DNA from: Prorocentrum cordatum
Taxonomy: Eukaryota > Sar > Dinophyceae > Prorocentrales > Prorocentraceae
DNA: 64,000 bases
NCBI GenBank assembly: GCA_963575745.1
Contig: CAUYUJ010004747.1
Location: 411,510 to 475,509 of the forward strand
Direction of reading: 5' to 3'
Shown: positions 42,424 to 52,062 of the stretch, piece by piece
Layout: every line of letters begins with the position of its first letter
Position numbering within the stretch: position 1 is the stretch's first letter
Notes under the pieces: generated by a model
What the model was told of the DNA's origin: nothing
What the model saw: only the letters and a program-made list of their open reading frames with translations
Database searches by the model: none
Translations under genes and position numbers: made by a program

Positions 42424-44599
42424 AGTCGATATACAGTTTCCGGTGGGACTATGGAAGACAAGCGATCATTCCTTCGATCCCCATTGGAAGGGCCCCCCCG
42501 TGGAGTCACTCCGCCTAACGCCTGGCCAACTGACGCCAAGGAACACGTTGCCAGTCTTGTTCGGATGAGCCAAGACGAAGTGCGTGCCAACCTTGACCCA
42601 GACGATGACGGAATAACCAAGACTCGTTGGGACTTGAAAGCCAAGCGCTCCTGCGCTTACGTAAGACGCTAGCCTGGAACTGGTGTCACCGGCGCGTCGG
42701 CACAGGTTCATTCGAGGGTGCAAACTGGAGGATTGGACCGAGAGAGCGACGCCACGGACTACTACGTGGTCAGCTGTAACACCGAGTGGCAGTTGACAGC
42801 AGACAGTGGGGGCGAAGGAGTACGAGCGGCGCTGCTGTCATACAGTGGACCCAACACCGACGGAAGCGCCTGTCTCCGCGTGGTCTCCCCTCGTTCTCTC
42901 GGGCGGGTTATCCCAGACGACATGCAGAGGTTCCATCCGGGTTGTCGAGTCTACCCAACCAACGGCTTCTTGCTTAAGCATGGCAAGGTCGACGGGCCAT
43001 TGCATCGCACCACTGCTGTAGCGCCACTGCCAGCTAAGCCAGGGGCGCCTCGCCGCGTCGACATCGCGCCCAGTGCGACCCAGCACGAAAAGTTTAAAAC
43101 CGCCTTGTCGAACATGTACCACTCCAACGCACACCGGGGCGATCTATGGGGGGCCACGTTTCCTGCGGTGCCATGCATGCTGGCCTTTGGGACAGACGAC
43201 AACGGGAACAAACGTAAGTCCAACGACACCTACGGGAACGCACTACGCGGACACTTTCTGCGCCTCCGAAGTCGCGCAACGCTCGGAGGCCCGCTGCTTG
43301 ATCCTGACCACTTTGGCAACCTGGGGAGCTGGCCGGACGCCTTGAAACCAATCGCGGACGCCGCAATAGACGAACACCCAGGCTCGGTGTGGCAGCGCGC
43401 CAACAGCGCGCCCGCTGAGGACGCCATCAAAGGGGTCTTCGCAGCACGCGACCTCAACGAGGACCATGCGCGGGCACCCCGCTCATCCGTCAAACATCTC
43501 GTCGCGGCGGTACAAGGCCCACCAGGCGCAGGGAAAACGCGGTCCGCAGCCGCACTGGCAAGGCTCTGGGCACACGTCGCGGGACTTGGTTCCACCGTTC
43601 TCGCCGTCACCAGCTCCAACGCAGCAGCAGACCAAGCAGCCGTCGCCCTCGAAACAGCGCGCAGGGAGGGCCGCCTCGTTACCTTTCCGCAATACCCGAG
43701 CTGTGCTGCACGACTAGCAGGGGACGAACGCATCACACATCCTGACGCTCACAAGTTGTCAGCCACCAGTCACTATCGGCGCGCATGGAACACCGAGCCC
43801 AACAGGTCCAACAAGAATAAGGGCTGGCGGAAGATCAAGGACGACCTCAGCAGCACATGCAGCATCATCATTGCGACCCACCAAGGCTCCTGGAGGCTCG
43901 ACCAGCCCAACGCACCCATGGTGATCCTGGGTATCATCGACCAGGCCGGCCAGGTCAACGAGGTCTGCTGTCATCTCCATCGGCATCATGGTCGACTGCG
44001 GCGCTCGCACCGTGCTTGTGGGCGATGCCAAGCAGCTCCCGCCCGCAGTACAGTCCCGGTGCGCAGAATACCTGGCATCCCTTTTCGGAAAAGTGCAAGT
44101 CTCCCTGGGCGAGGACAGTCCTGCCACGATACTACTCACAAGATGCTTCAGGTGCCGCCCCGACGTCCTTGGTTTCTCCAGGTTCGCTTACTACGACAAG
44201 AAGATCGAGTCAGGCCTCGTTACACCCCTGCAAGACCGTCCCATTGTCAACGGGCTTCCTTGGGTCACGCACCGACCGCTGGACACCGAGCGACTGGAGA
44301 CCGTCGCCAAACAGCTAGGAAAAGGCGTGGACGAACTCAGGCACGAGATCTGCGACCTACACACCGAGGGGATGACGCCTGGAGACGTCCACCGCGTGCT
44401 CATGATTGACAATCCACATGCTGACATCACCTCCAATGCCAGGAGCGGCTACGCCAACATCCACGAGGCTGCCACTTGCCTTGAAGTAGTGAGCTCTTGT
44501 GCCCGCCATGCGTGACTCTGGACTAACTGTTACGGTGATCGCCCCCTATGCTATGCAGCGGACCGTTCTGTGCGGCGGGTGGCCACAGGGCAAGAGTGG

Positions 44600-44917
44600 C
44601 TTCTGGAAGAACGCTGCGCTGGCTGAATCGAAGCAGGGAGAGAAAAGCCAATGCACTACAGCGGCTTCAGAGCCAAATCCACCGCGTCAGTCATCCACTC
44701 CCTCCTCCCAATTTGATTCTCAGCCGCGCGCGGTAAGCGCGCGCCCGCTCTGCTCCTCCTGTCCGCGCCTCTGGCCCGGGCGCGGACTGCCCACTCGATG
44801 GCCCCCCTGCAGCTGACAACGGGCTGGCACTTTCGTTCATGGGATTGGCCGAAACGTTCCCTGACCTGATGGATACTGGTCAGCTTTTTTTTTTCTTCTC
44901 TCTCTCTCTCTCTCTCC
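44600..44917 (+). other. Intervening sequence inside the helicase, introner-like
   Basis: Between the IAPY motif and motif V, UPF1-type helicases have only a few tens of residues, but here about 320 extra bases lie. They hold two perfect hairpins (44725-44743 with loop GGTAA; GTCCGCGCC facing GGCGCGGAC at 44761-44787), a possible GTAAGC donor at 44733-44738, and a T run plus (TC)n tract ending just before motif V resumes. It may be an intron or a structured insertion. No AG is present between the pyrimidine tract and the coding sequence, so a standard 3' splice site is not obvious. Confidence 0.5.
44725..44743 (+). repeat. GGTAA-loop hairpin 2
   Basis: CGCGCGC-GGTAA-GCGCGCG gives a perfect 7-bp stem. 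The loop differs by one base from the GGTTA of the other copies. It is followed by the pyrimidine-rich CCGCTCTGCTCCTCCTGTCC. Confidence 0.55.
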
Positions 44918-45300
44918 ACTATCGACGCCAGTCAGGGAGGAGAAGCGGACATAGTCATCTACCTTACCGCGCGCTCCAACGGGTCTTACGACTGGGGTTC
45001 CCCCAACGCGCCAGACAGGACCAACGTTGCCCTGGCCAGAGCTAAGCGGTTCGTGGTCCTCATCAGAGACTGGCGACTGTTCGAGGCTGCGACTGAGTCT
45101 GTTCTTCGAACCCTCGCCGAATACGGAATGGCCGCAGACCTCTGGGTGAGACCGGCCTCCGCTGAGCCTCGGCAGGTGCGCGACAGGGGGCGGGGGCCCC
45201 CTAGCCCACTAGCACACTGGGATGCAACTGCTGAGATCGGGGCCGCCATGCCGGGCAGCAGCCCCAACGCAACAAGACCGAGCGCTGCATCCAGCATCCA

Positions 45301-46085
45301 GAAGCAGAAGGTCAAAATGCGAAGGGGGCCAGGCCAAAGGTTTCGACGACAGCATCGACAGACCGCTACCGGGAGGGTTTGACTGGGAAGCCCTGGCAAA
45401 GCAGCTCAGCAACTCGCTAAGGGCGCTCCTGGCCGCGCCCGCTCTCTCTCCTGTCCTCTTCCTTGTTTCTGGCCTTCACCCGCGCGCCCTGAGCCATGCA
45501 CAACACCCCAACGACCCCAATCTCTACGACAGGAAGATCTGGGGCCACAAAGGGTTGATCTACGATGTTACGGCTGGAATTGACGCTGGCAACCTGACAC
45601 GCAACATTCTCTGGGCGCGCTTGATGCGCGCAGTCGGGCTTGGCCACAAGTGGGGCGACGAGAGCACCTCGCTCGCGGTGGCCGACCTGCCTGAAAGACC
45701 AAAAGGTTGTCTACAGAAGCGCGCATCCAAGGACTGTCGGGGCTCGCCAGCTGGCATGGACAAACAGCTACCCACGGTACGGAGTGCCGCGACGACACAG
45801 TGTCCAATGCACCAATTTCATCCAGGGATGGACGGCCTGGAAAGCATCATCCAATGTGACTACATGCCAACTGACCCCACCGCACGTGCTCAGACCTGCA
45901 CGGCAATTGCGATGACGATGCTAGCGCTTCGGGAAGCAAGGACCTGTCTCTTTTCATTTTCCGAACAAGAAGGGTCAGGGGATATCGCGGAGGCCGTCCT
46001 GGGCATATGCAAACTTGACAGATCAATTGGCACCACCTACGTTTCAAAAGGCCTTCATGCCTGGATGCATTTAGGTCTGGCATAG
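45301..46085 (+). pseudogene. Unrecognised region downstream of the helicase core
   Basis: A frame shifted relative to motif VI reads GFDDSIDRPLPGGFDWEALA, then LYDRKIWGHKGLIYDVTAGI and NILWARLMRAVGLGHKWGD (about 45510-45660). From about 45690 a second frame reads KVVYRSAHPRTVGARQLAWT and QCTNFIQGWTAWKASSNV. The two pieces do not repeat each other, so one protein with a frameshift near 45690 is the simplest reading. I do not recognise a domain. It probably belongs to the same protein as the helicase. Confidence 0.5.
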
Positions 46086-46435
46086 AAGATTTCCAATCAC
46101 GACTACCAGAACCTGCATCGGAGATTCACTGACTCGCTAGAGACGTGGGCGTGCTCATAAGTACCAGCCACCATCACGATGTCTCGAAACAAGCAGGGCG
46201 CCCGTCCACGTGAGAAGAATGCAAGCGTTCTGACTTTCACGCCAAAGGGATCCTGCTAGCGATCGATCAGCTCATTGAACCGCTCTAATTACAACTGGCC
46301 CCTACCAACCACCAGCCTGACAAAGAGACAACCAGCTGCACCATCTGCTGGCTCTACAAATCCATCGCAGGCAATCACAAGCATCTCGGGCGCACGCCGG
46401 ACCAGAGGCTGCGCCACGCTGGCGCAGGGCGAGCG
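46086..46435 (+). other. Short interval between coding-like pieces
   Basis: Stops interrupt all frames. The composition resembles the flanking coding-like sequence more than the repeats elsewhere. No motif is recognised. Confidence 0.4.
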
Positions 46436-47952
46436 ATGAACCAAAGTGACCTTCTCATACCTGAACCCCCTACAGCGAAACTGGGCGCCACAATGACACC
46501 GAAAATGCTCCGAACAGGAGACCCGCGCATCTCGGCGTCACAGAACACTGTCAGCTTCTACTGCGACGACTGTCAGAGGCCCCTCCACAAACATCGAGGG
46601 CTTCTGGGAGGACAGCGATATGCGTCAACGACTGGCAACGGCGAGGATTGCATGATGGCACGAGGGACCCAACTGCTGGCGGCTATGCACCTGGGTGCTG
46701 GGTGGAGAGCCTCGAGAAGCAAGGGACTGACGCCCCCGCATGAGACGCGATGCGCGAAAAGCTGGCCAACCTACGGAATAGCATGCCCATCAGGCCCACA
46801 GCTGTCAGTCAGACACCGCCTAAGCACCTCCCAACCGGGCATGCCAAAGTCGCAAACCCAACCGCCGACTGCCTGCTACGCGACCTCCTGCTCACACTGG
46901 ACTCAGCCAAGGACCCCAAGGCGACAGGCGCACCGAATCACCCAACCCGACCTGACGTCGACCGCGCCGGCACAGACGGACGCAAGTCTGGGATCTACAG
47001 TGCAACGTGCGACGGCTGCCCAGAGCCCAAGCTGCTGTACACTTGGAAACACGGGCAGCCAGCTGTTGGGTGCTTCGTCTGGCGACCGACTCCTGGCATG
47101 GAGGACACAGAGCAATGCAACCGACCTTCCTGGGGCAGCTGGATGATCGACTGCTGGACGAGTGGCGATTGGAACGCTGGATGGTACTGCGGGAACTGTC
47201 TTGCTCACAACTTTGACGCTGCTCCATCCATCATCAACCGCATCCTTGCGCGCGACGCGCCATCGATGCATCCAGTCTCCCCCACAGCACGGACATCCAA
47301 GAAGAGGAAAGAGGACGCGGGTGGCCTCGCCCTCGCACTTGGCAAAGAAAGAGCGCAGGTACCACGCGGCGACGATGACGACGAGTGCGGGTCACGTCAC
47401 CATCGGAGACGTCGCCACCGCCCGAACCCAATCCAGAACGAGTGGACGCAATCGAGAAAATGTTTCCGGACATCAGGATCCCACAGCTGCCAGACGTGGC
47501 CAACGCCAGACTCGACATGTTCTTCCAAGCGTGGACCGACGACAACAGCGAAACACCGGGACACGCGCCAGTTCGAATGTGCCTGCACCTCGGACGCGTC
47601 AACTCAGTTGCCAATGACATCTTCTACGCGCTGGACAACCAGTGCGAGGTGCCAGACAACGGGTTGGACGACAACTGGCTCAACGTTCTGGCCTGCTCCA
47701 CCCTGGCCTGGACGTTTCCCCCGTCGGGGCCCACTGCCGACGGATTGGTGCCAGGCACGGAATGGGATGACAAAAGATAGGCCGCTGGACTGGTCGTACC
47801 ACACATCACCGGGAAGGACGATCGGCTAAAGAAACTGTGGATGGCACACGTCAACGAAACCACTCACGGGGGCAAAGACCCGAGGGTCATAGCACGGACG
47901 AACTTGCTCACTGGCTGGCCAGACTTGATATCGAGGACGCCCCCGACCATGT
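46436..47952 (+). pseudogene. Cys- and Trp-rich putative zinc-binding protein region
   Basis: The first frame includes VSFYCDDCQRPLHKH at about 46550. The second (46750 onward) has YSATCDGCPEPKLLYTWK, CFVWRPTPGMEDTEQC and GDWNAGWYCGNCLAHNF, that is Cys87, Cys90, Cys108, Cys123, Cys147 and Cys150 of that frame. Spaced CxxC pairs around a Trp-rich core resemble a zinc ribbon or treble clef, but I cannot name the family. A third frame from about 47385 reads VDAIEKMFPDIRIPQLPDVA and VNSVANDIFYALDNQCEVP, passes an in-frame TAG at 47778-47780 and continues to KKLWMAHVNETTHGGKDPR before TGA near 47952. It is probably one protein with indels, following the helicase on the same strand. Confidence 0.5.
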
Positions 47953-49257
47953 GATACGTCTGGACAACGTTCACTCGGGAATACTGAACATATGCACGCG
48001 CCCACGTGGGATTGGATCTTGACCCATCGTCCCAAGCCGCACCACAGCACCAGACAATATGTCCTTTCAGCAGCTCATGGAGCGAATGGCAAGGAAAACA
48101 TCTCGGCCCGGTGCGACCCGGGCTCCCAACGAATACGCGACGAGGAGAAGCGTCTGGACCTTTTGGTCAGCGTGGTCCCGAGCGCCTCTTTCGGGAGGCA
48201 GTTGTTTCCTGCCCACCCGGGTGCGGATTCAGCGGGCGGCCACTGACCCGACTTGAAGGTCCACGAACAGCTACAAGGGAGATCAGGAGCAGCGCAGGAA
48301 ACGAGCTTGTTGCTGCCACAGAGGAACGCAGGGGCCCAGACGGCGATCTCCTGGACTACGACCCGAGCAAGGCCAGCGAGGAGTCTGAAGCGGACGAGGC
48401 AGAAGAGCCCGATGGAAGCCCAGCTACAGGGAGGGGTCACAACGCCGGGGCTGCTGACGATGAAACATCCAGCGCCACAGACGATAGACCCCCGCTGCCG
48501 AGGAGGCGAGATCCGCCATACTGGGCTCCACGAGTAGGGTACGTGCGAGGCAGGAAACAGAGCGGTAGACGAGAACAGCGAGACGCTCCCTTTCATCACA
48601 CCGCTGATTACAGGACTGGTTCCTCGCGCGGACACAGAAACCAGTGGAGTTACGACAGGTCTTCAGACCGCCGGGCCACGCAGTCTCGTGACCACGCCTG
48701 GCACAACCCGAACGCGCGCACAGGAAATGACGGGATATTCAATCATGGCAAATGGGCACCCCTCTCCAAGAGCCCAAGAAGAACGACGGATCCAAGATGC
48801 ACAAGGCACCGCTGCGCACGATCGACGCGCAATACCCCGGGGAGTCCGACAGCGCATTCGTCTCCAGGATGCAGAGGGAACTAGGCTGCATGTTCAGCGA
48901 CCTGTGGGTTGCACACTGTGCCAAAACCTGCCGCACTAACGCCCAGCCGACTGTCGACCTGGCACAGCTTCCGCCAGGCGGGGCGCTGCAGGCTACGACG
49001 TGCAACGCGCCGACCAGTTCATGCGCGCTGAGGCCAACTTTCGCAGACCAACTGATATGGCCACGGCAGTCAGCAACGCCTCCAGCTCCGGCGCTGCCAG
49101 CAGCAGCGGGGCCGCCGCCACCGGGTTCCACGCGGCGGGGGGGCGCCCGAGCAAGGGGAAAGGCAAGGCGAAGGACGGGCCCGATTCACCGGGCAAGGCT
49201 GGGAAGAGGAGCCGAGCAACCGAGAGCCCATGGACCGAGAAACGGTATCGACAGTAA
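47953..49257 (+). pseudogene. C-terminal part of the helicase-linked protein: acidic and basic regions
   Basis: Successive frames read MSFQQLMERMARKTSRPG (48059), FREAVVSCPPGCGFSGRPL (about 48195), then an acidic stretch LLDYDPSKASEESEADEAEE (about 48350-48410) and Ser/Arg/His-rich sequence. RTIDAQYPGESDSAFVSRMQ and ELGCMFSDLWVAHCAKTC follow (about 48815-48930). The last frame (49000-49257) is Ala/Ser-rich and ends with the basic KGKGKAKDG, GKRSRATES and KRYRQ before TAA. The basic end resembles a nuclear localisation signal. No named domain is seen. Termination here would make the helicase unit about 7-8 kb. Confidence 0.45.
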
Positions 49258-49371
49258 CACCGAGTGTGGGGCACCACCCAGTTTCGTTGAGACGCGGTCG
49301 TGACATCGCACCGGGTATGCGGTGCACCCAGTAGCGCTGCGCGCCTACACTTCTAATTCTCTTTTCTACGC

Positions 49372-49390
49372 ATGCGGCGGTTAGCCGCGT
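49372..49390 (+). repeat. GGTTA-loop hairpin 3
   Basis: ATGCGGC-GGTTA-GCCGCGT pairs over 7 bp with one T-G wobble. It sits directly before the pyrimidine tract and AG of the putative trans-splice acceptor. Confidence 0.6.
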
Positions 49391-49440
49391 TCTCCTGCTC
49401 TCCTTCTCTTTCTGCCCCCCACGCAGTCATTGCGGCTCAA
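49391..49440 (+). promoter_or_regulatory. Putative trans-splice acceptor and degenerate relict spliced leader
   Basis: A pyrimidine tract of TCTCCTGCTCTCC, TTCTCTTTC and CCCCCC ends in ACGCAG (49421-49426). CATTGCGGCTCAA (49428-49440) follows and matches CATTTTGGCTCAA in 11 of 13 positions; its last A opens the ATG at 49440. Tract, AG, leader relic and start codon are in the order expected of a recycled dinoflagellate mRNA. Confidence 0.5.
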
Positions 49441-50840
49441 TGGCGGCTTCAGACTGGCAGCCCACCGTGATTGCCCATGCCAAGCGCCCCATTGAAGAGC
49501 GCCCGGAATGTTTCATCGACGGCGCCTCCTTGCGGGCTCTTGCAGTAACTTGTGCGCGGCTAAACAAGATCGCACGCGTTGCCTGCGCCCGCTGGCGCAT
49601 ATGGGGCGGCGCCCCAGTCCAATGGAAGACCTCATCGCCCATGATTGCACGCTATTTCGCGGCTGAAAGAGCCCAGCTTTACCCGGCACTTCGCGCGAGG
49701 AACAACGGCAAGTTGGTGCCAGTGGCGGGTTTACTGAGGCAAGCTTCGATGCAGAGCGCCTGGCGCGCGCGTCAGTGCACACAGGGTGATGGCGAGCTCT
49801 CCTCCTTCTTCTTTTCCTTTTGCTTCAGCGGCGAGCTGGCTCTCCATCTCTTGTTTCACTGGGATCCCCCCTCGCGGCCAGGGTTGCCGCCGATGCCGCT
49901 GCCGGACGGTGCTTCGCCAGCTTGGATCCCGCGCAAAGTTTCGCACTGGGAGCGGACGGCGAGGCGCCCACTGGCTGCCTTAGGCCGGCGCCGCCCCCCT
50001 GCTGATGACCGAAAGGATTCAGTGAGATTTCGATGCATTACTGACAGTTACGGTGCAAGGGCTTCGAGTTCGGCACGCGTCGTTACGAGCGTTCATTTTC
50101 CACGGGTGCTTATTTGGCGCAGTCAGGGTTGGCATAGCCACGGCTGGCGCAGTCAGGTTTGGCATAGGCAGCGCGGACAAAAGTGGCACAGCCACGATTG
50201 GCACAGTCAGCATCAATTTCTCGGGTATATGTTTCTTCCCCCCTCCTCTCACACCGCGTGCCTGGCGCGCGCTCCCCCCCCCCCCTCCTGCGTCCTAGTG
50301 CTGCAGCGGTTAGCTGCCACGCCGGGGTGCCCACCGTGCCTGGCGTGCACTTCCACTCCTCTCCTCCTGCGTCCTTATGCCACAGCGGTTAGCTGTTGTA
50401 CCGGGATGCTTTCCCTCCTGTTTCACAGGGTTCTTCCTTGGCGGCTGGGGTCTGCTGCCCAATGCTGCTTCCTGATGGCGTTCAATTTCATGCAAGGATT
50501 CACAGGGAGTGGTGCTGCGTCGCATTCGCTGAGGTCAGGTGCCCCCTTGGCGTGCTCCTGGCTGGTGTCGGCCCCTACTGATGGCCGGAAGGTTCCAGTG
50601 GGTCTCTCGCTGCACTGCCTACCTCGGGTTCGGCAAGTGTGGCTCTGTACGCTTGTTTGCCGACGTTCTCCTACATGGACTTCGCTTTCGACAAGTGTTA
50701 CAGGCTTTACTGCCGTTTGCAGTCTTGTCGGTGATGCGGTTGCCCCTCGTCGCTCTTGTGCCGCCACGGTGTTTTGGCATTTGCGTCGCCTACTTCACGG
50801 ATGTCGTCTGGGTGTGCTTGTCGGTTTAATTCGTCTTTGA
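49440..50840 (+). CDS. Open frame behind a trans-splice-like acceptor; first 120 codons coding-like
   Basis: The frame stays open for 466 codons from ATG at 49440. Residues 1-120 have balanced composition and include EERPECFIDGASLRALAVTC and ARLNKIARVACARWRIWGGA, which faintly recall an F-box-type helix pair but do not support a firm call. From about residue 120 (49795) the sequence becomes pyrimidine-rich, with a possible 3' splice site TTTTGCTTCAG at about 49838. It then passes through a 27-bp-like TGGCRYAGYCASG repeat (50110-50210) and two GGTTA hairpins, so the rest is probably non-coding read-through. I do not recognise the protein. The start is chosen because of the acceptor context. 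Confidence 0.35.
   Translation: MAASDWQPTVIAHAKRPIEERPECFIDGASLRALAVTCARLNKIARVACARWRIWGGAPVQWKTSSPMIARYFAAERAQLYPALRARNNGKLVPVAGLLRQASMQSAWRARQCTQGDGELSSFFFSFCFSGELALHLLFHWDPPSRPGLPPMPLPDGASPAWIPRKVSHWERTARRPLAALGRRRPPADDRKDSVRFRCITDSYGARASSSARVVTSVHFPRVLIWRSQGWHSHGWRSQVWHRQRGQKWHSHDWHSQHQFLGYMFLPPSSHTACLARAPPPPSCVLVLQRLAATPGCPPCLACTSTPLLLRPYATAVSCCTGMLSLLFHRVLPWRLGSAAQCCFLMAFNFMQGFTGSGAASHSLRSGAPLACSWLVSAPTDGRKVPVGLSLHCLPRVRQVWLCTLVCRRSPTWTSLSTSVTGFTAVCSLVGDAVAPRRSCAATVFWHLRRLLHGCRLGVLVGLIRL
50303..50317 (+). repeat. GGTTA-loop hairpin 4
   Basis: GCAGC-GGTTA-GCTGC follows the pyrimidine-rich CCCCCTCCTGCGTCCTAGTG. The unit from GCCTGGCG to GGGTGCCC is repeated in tandem with hairpin 5 at a spacing of about 79 bp. 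Confidence 0.6.
50382..50396 (+). repeat. GGTTA-loop hairpin 5
   Basis: ACAGC-GGTTA-GCTGT: relative to hairpin 4, the outer pair has changed from G-C to A-T on both sides while pairing is kept. The pyrimidine-rich CTCTCCTCCTGCGTCCTTAT precedes it. Confidence 0.6.
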
Positions 50841-51240
50841 CGGTGCTGTTTGCCTGACTCACACCGAAAGCGATCTCTGCGTGTTTATGGTCGCGCCGCC
50901 GCGCCATTTTGGCTGCGCTTACTTGCTGGTCACCACTGGGATTTCCAACGCCACCGGGTTTGGGAGTTTCGGTTATGGCTCTCCTTCTGAGTGGCTGCCC
51001 GCTCGCTCGCTTCGCTTGCCTTTCTCTTCGTGCTGCCTAGTCGCGGCCCGACTAGTGTTCGGACGGTTTTCGACCCGCCCCGCGAACTTGTTGACCAAAA
51101 AGTATCCCCACCAGCCCATCCAGAAACGATGTCCAGGCGAATTGAGAGGTGATCAGGGAAATGCGGGAGCGAAGACGGGGACGGCCGAACCGTGTGAAGG
51201 AGAGAGGGGTAAAATGGGATAGTGAGGATGAAGGGGAGGA
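50841..51240. other. Spacer with dispersed short repeats
   Basis: AAAAGTATCCCCACCA (51097-51112) and CATCCAGAAACGATGTCCAGG (51117-51137) link this place to 37.66 kb and 17.05 kb respectively. GCCATTTTGGCT occurs near 50903. No gene is seen. Confidence 0.5.
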
Positions 51241-51560
51241 GGGGGGGGGGCGGAGGGGGAGGAGGAGGATGAGAAGGGATAGGAGGCGGAAGGAGGAGGA
51301 GGAGAACAAGCAAAAGGACCAGAGGTCTCTTGGATGCTTCGCGGAGCCTCTTGGGGTATCTCTTGGGCGTCGTGGGACGTATTGTGGGTCTCTTGGCGGT
51401 CGTGGGGGGTTCCTCTGCGTTCTGGGTGCCTCGGGGGGGCCTCTTGGGGCCGCTTGGAATCCTTTTTTGGGGGCCTCCTGGGGGCCTTTTGGGGGCTTTG
51501 GGGGGCCATTTTGGGTCCTCTTGGGGTTTCCTGGGCGCTTCTGGGGGCCATCTTGGAGGA
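51241..51560 (+). repeat. GGA tract followed by CTTGGGG minisatellite block
   Basis: Purine-rich GGAGGAGG sequence lies at about 51231-51305. Units such as CTCTTGGGG, GGGGGCCTCTTGGGGCCG and TTTTGGGGGC follow to about 51560. It resembles the blocks at 17 and 33 kb. Confidence 0.75.
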
Positions 51561-51865
51561 GATCGATCGAACAAGAGGGGGGCATTAAATTGGGCCACCC
51601 CAGGAGGCCAAAATGGGGCCAAAACCTAAGTAAAACCAATGACTGTGGTTTCCTCGCCGAGGCCGTTTTGGACGCTCCGACGACCCGCGAAACCCCCTGT
51701 CCAGGTCCATGGGGAGGGGGGAGGTGGAGGGGTCAAAACCCCCCCCCGCCCGCAAGCCGTCTCGTTCACCCCCACCCGCCTTCCCAACACATACGTAGCA
51801 CCCGGGCCTGGCCCGAACCTCAGCATATTCAGCAGTCGTTTTTGGATGGGTAGCTACTGGGGGCC
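51561..51865. other. Spacer without recognised gene
   Basis: Purine-rich at about 51710-51745, otherwise ordinary. No motif. Confidence 0.5.
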
Positions 51866-52062
51866 AATCCGCCGCCGCCACCGCCGCCTCCGCCGCCGCC
51901 GCAGCCGCCGCCGCTGCCGCCGCCGCCGCCGCCGCAGCCGCTGCCGCTACCGCCGCCGCCGCCGCCGCCACCGCCGCCACCGCCACCGCCGCCGCAGCCG
52001 CCGCCGCCGCCGCCGCCGCAGCCGCTGCTGCAGCCGCCGCCGCCGCCTCCGCCAACTGTACT
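51866..52062 (+). repeat. (GCC)n / (CCGCCG)n array
   Basis: About 195 bp of GCC triplets with CAG, GCT and ACC interruptions. Frames are poly-Arg, poly-Pro or, on the other strand, poly-Ala. Confidence 0.96.

Larger units (their letters stand above)
42424..45300 (+). pseudogene. UPF1-like SF1 helicase, frameshifted and with altered Walker B
   Basis: This is a superfamily 1 RNA/DNA helicase of the UPF1/SEN1 type. The first frame (open from 42424 except for a TAG at 42670-42672) carries Walker A GPPGAGKT (43516-43539), a TSSNAAADQA helix and Walker B as IIDQAGQVNE (about 43933). Walker B normally reads DEA; the Glu is Gln (CAG at 43942-43944). After one extra base near 43966 the second frame gives motif III VGDAKQLPP, motif IV TRCFRCRPDVLGFSRFAYYD and NIHEAATCLEVV. 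After another extra base near 44490 the third frame gives the IAPY motif (VTVIAPYAMQR). About 320 bp later, motif V TIDASQGGEADIV (44918) and motif VI RTNVALARAK (about 45013) complete the core. Motif order and spacing are those of the family. At least two indels, a stop, the Gln change and the insertion indicate a dead copy. Confidence 0.85.

Noticed and set aside
42424-45300. Viral origin for the SF1 helicase
   Set aside because: Motif details (GPPGAGKT, GDAKQLPP, TIDASQGGEAD, NVALARAK) fit the cellular UPF1/SEN1 type, and no viral replication or structural genes are nearby.
50903-50914. GCCATTTTGGCT as another spliced-leader relic
   Set aside because: Only 12 bases match, the CAAG end is missing, and neither a pyrimidine tract with AG nor a start codon follows.
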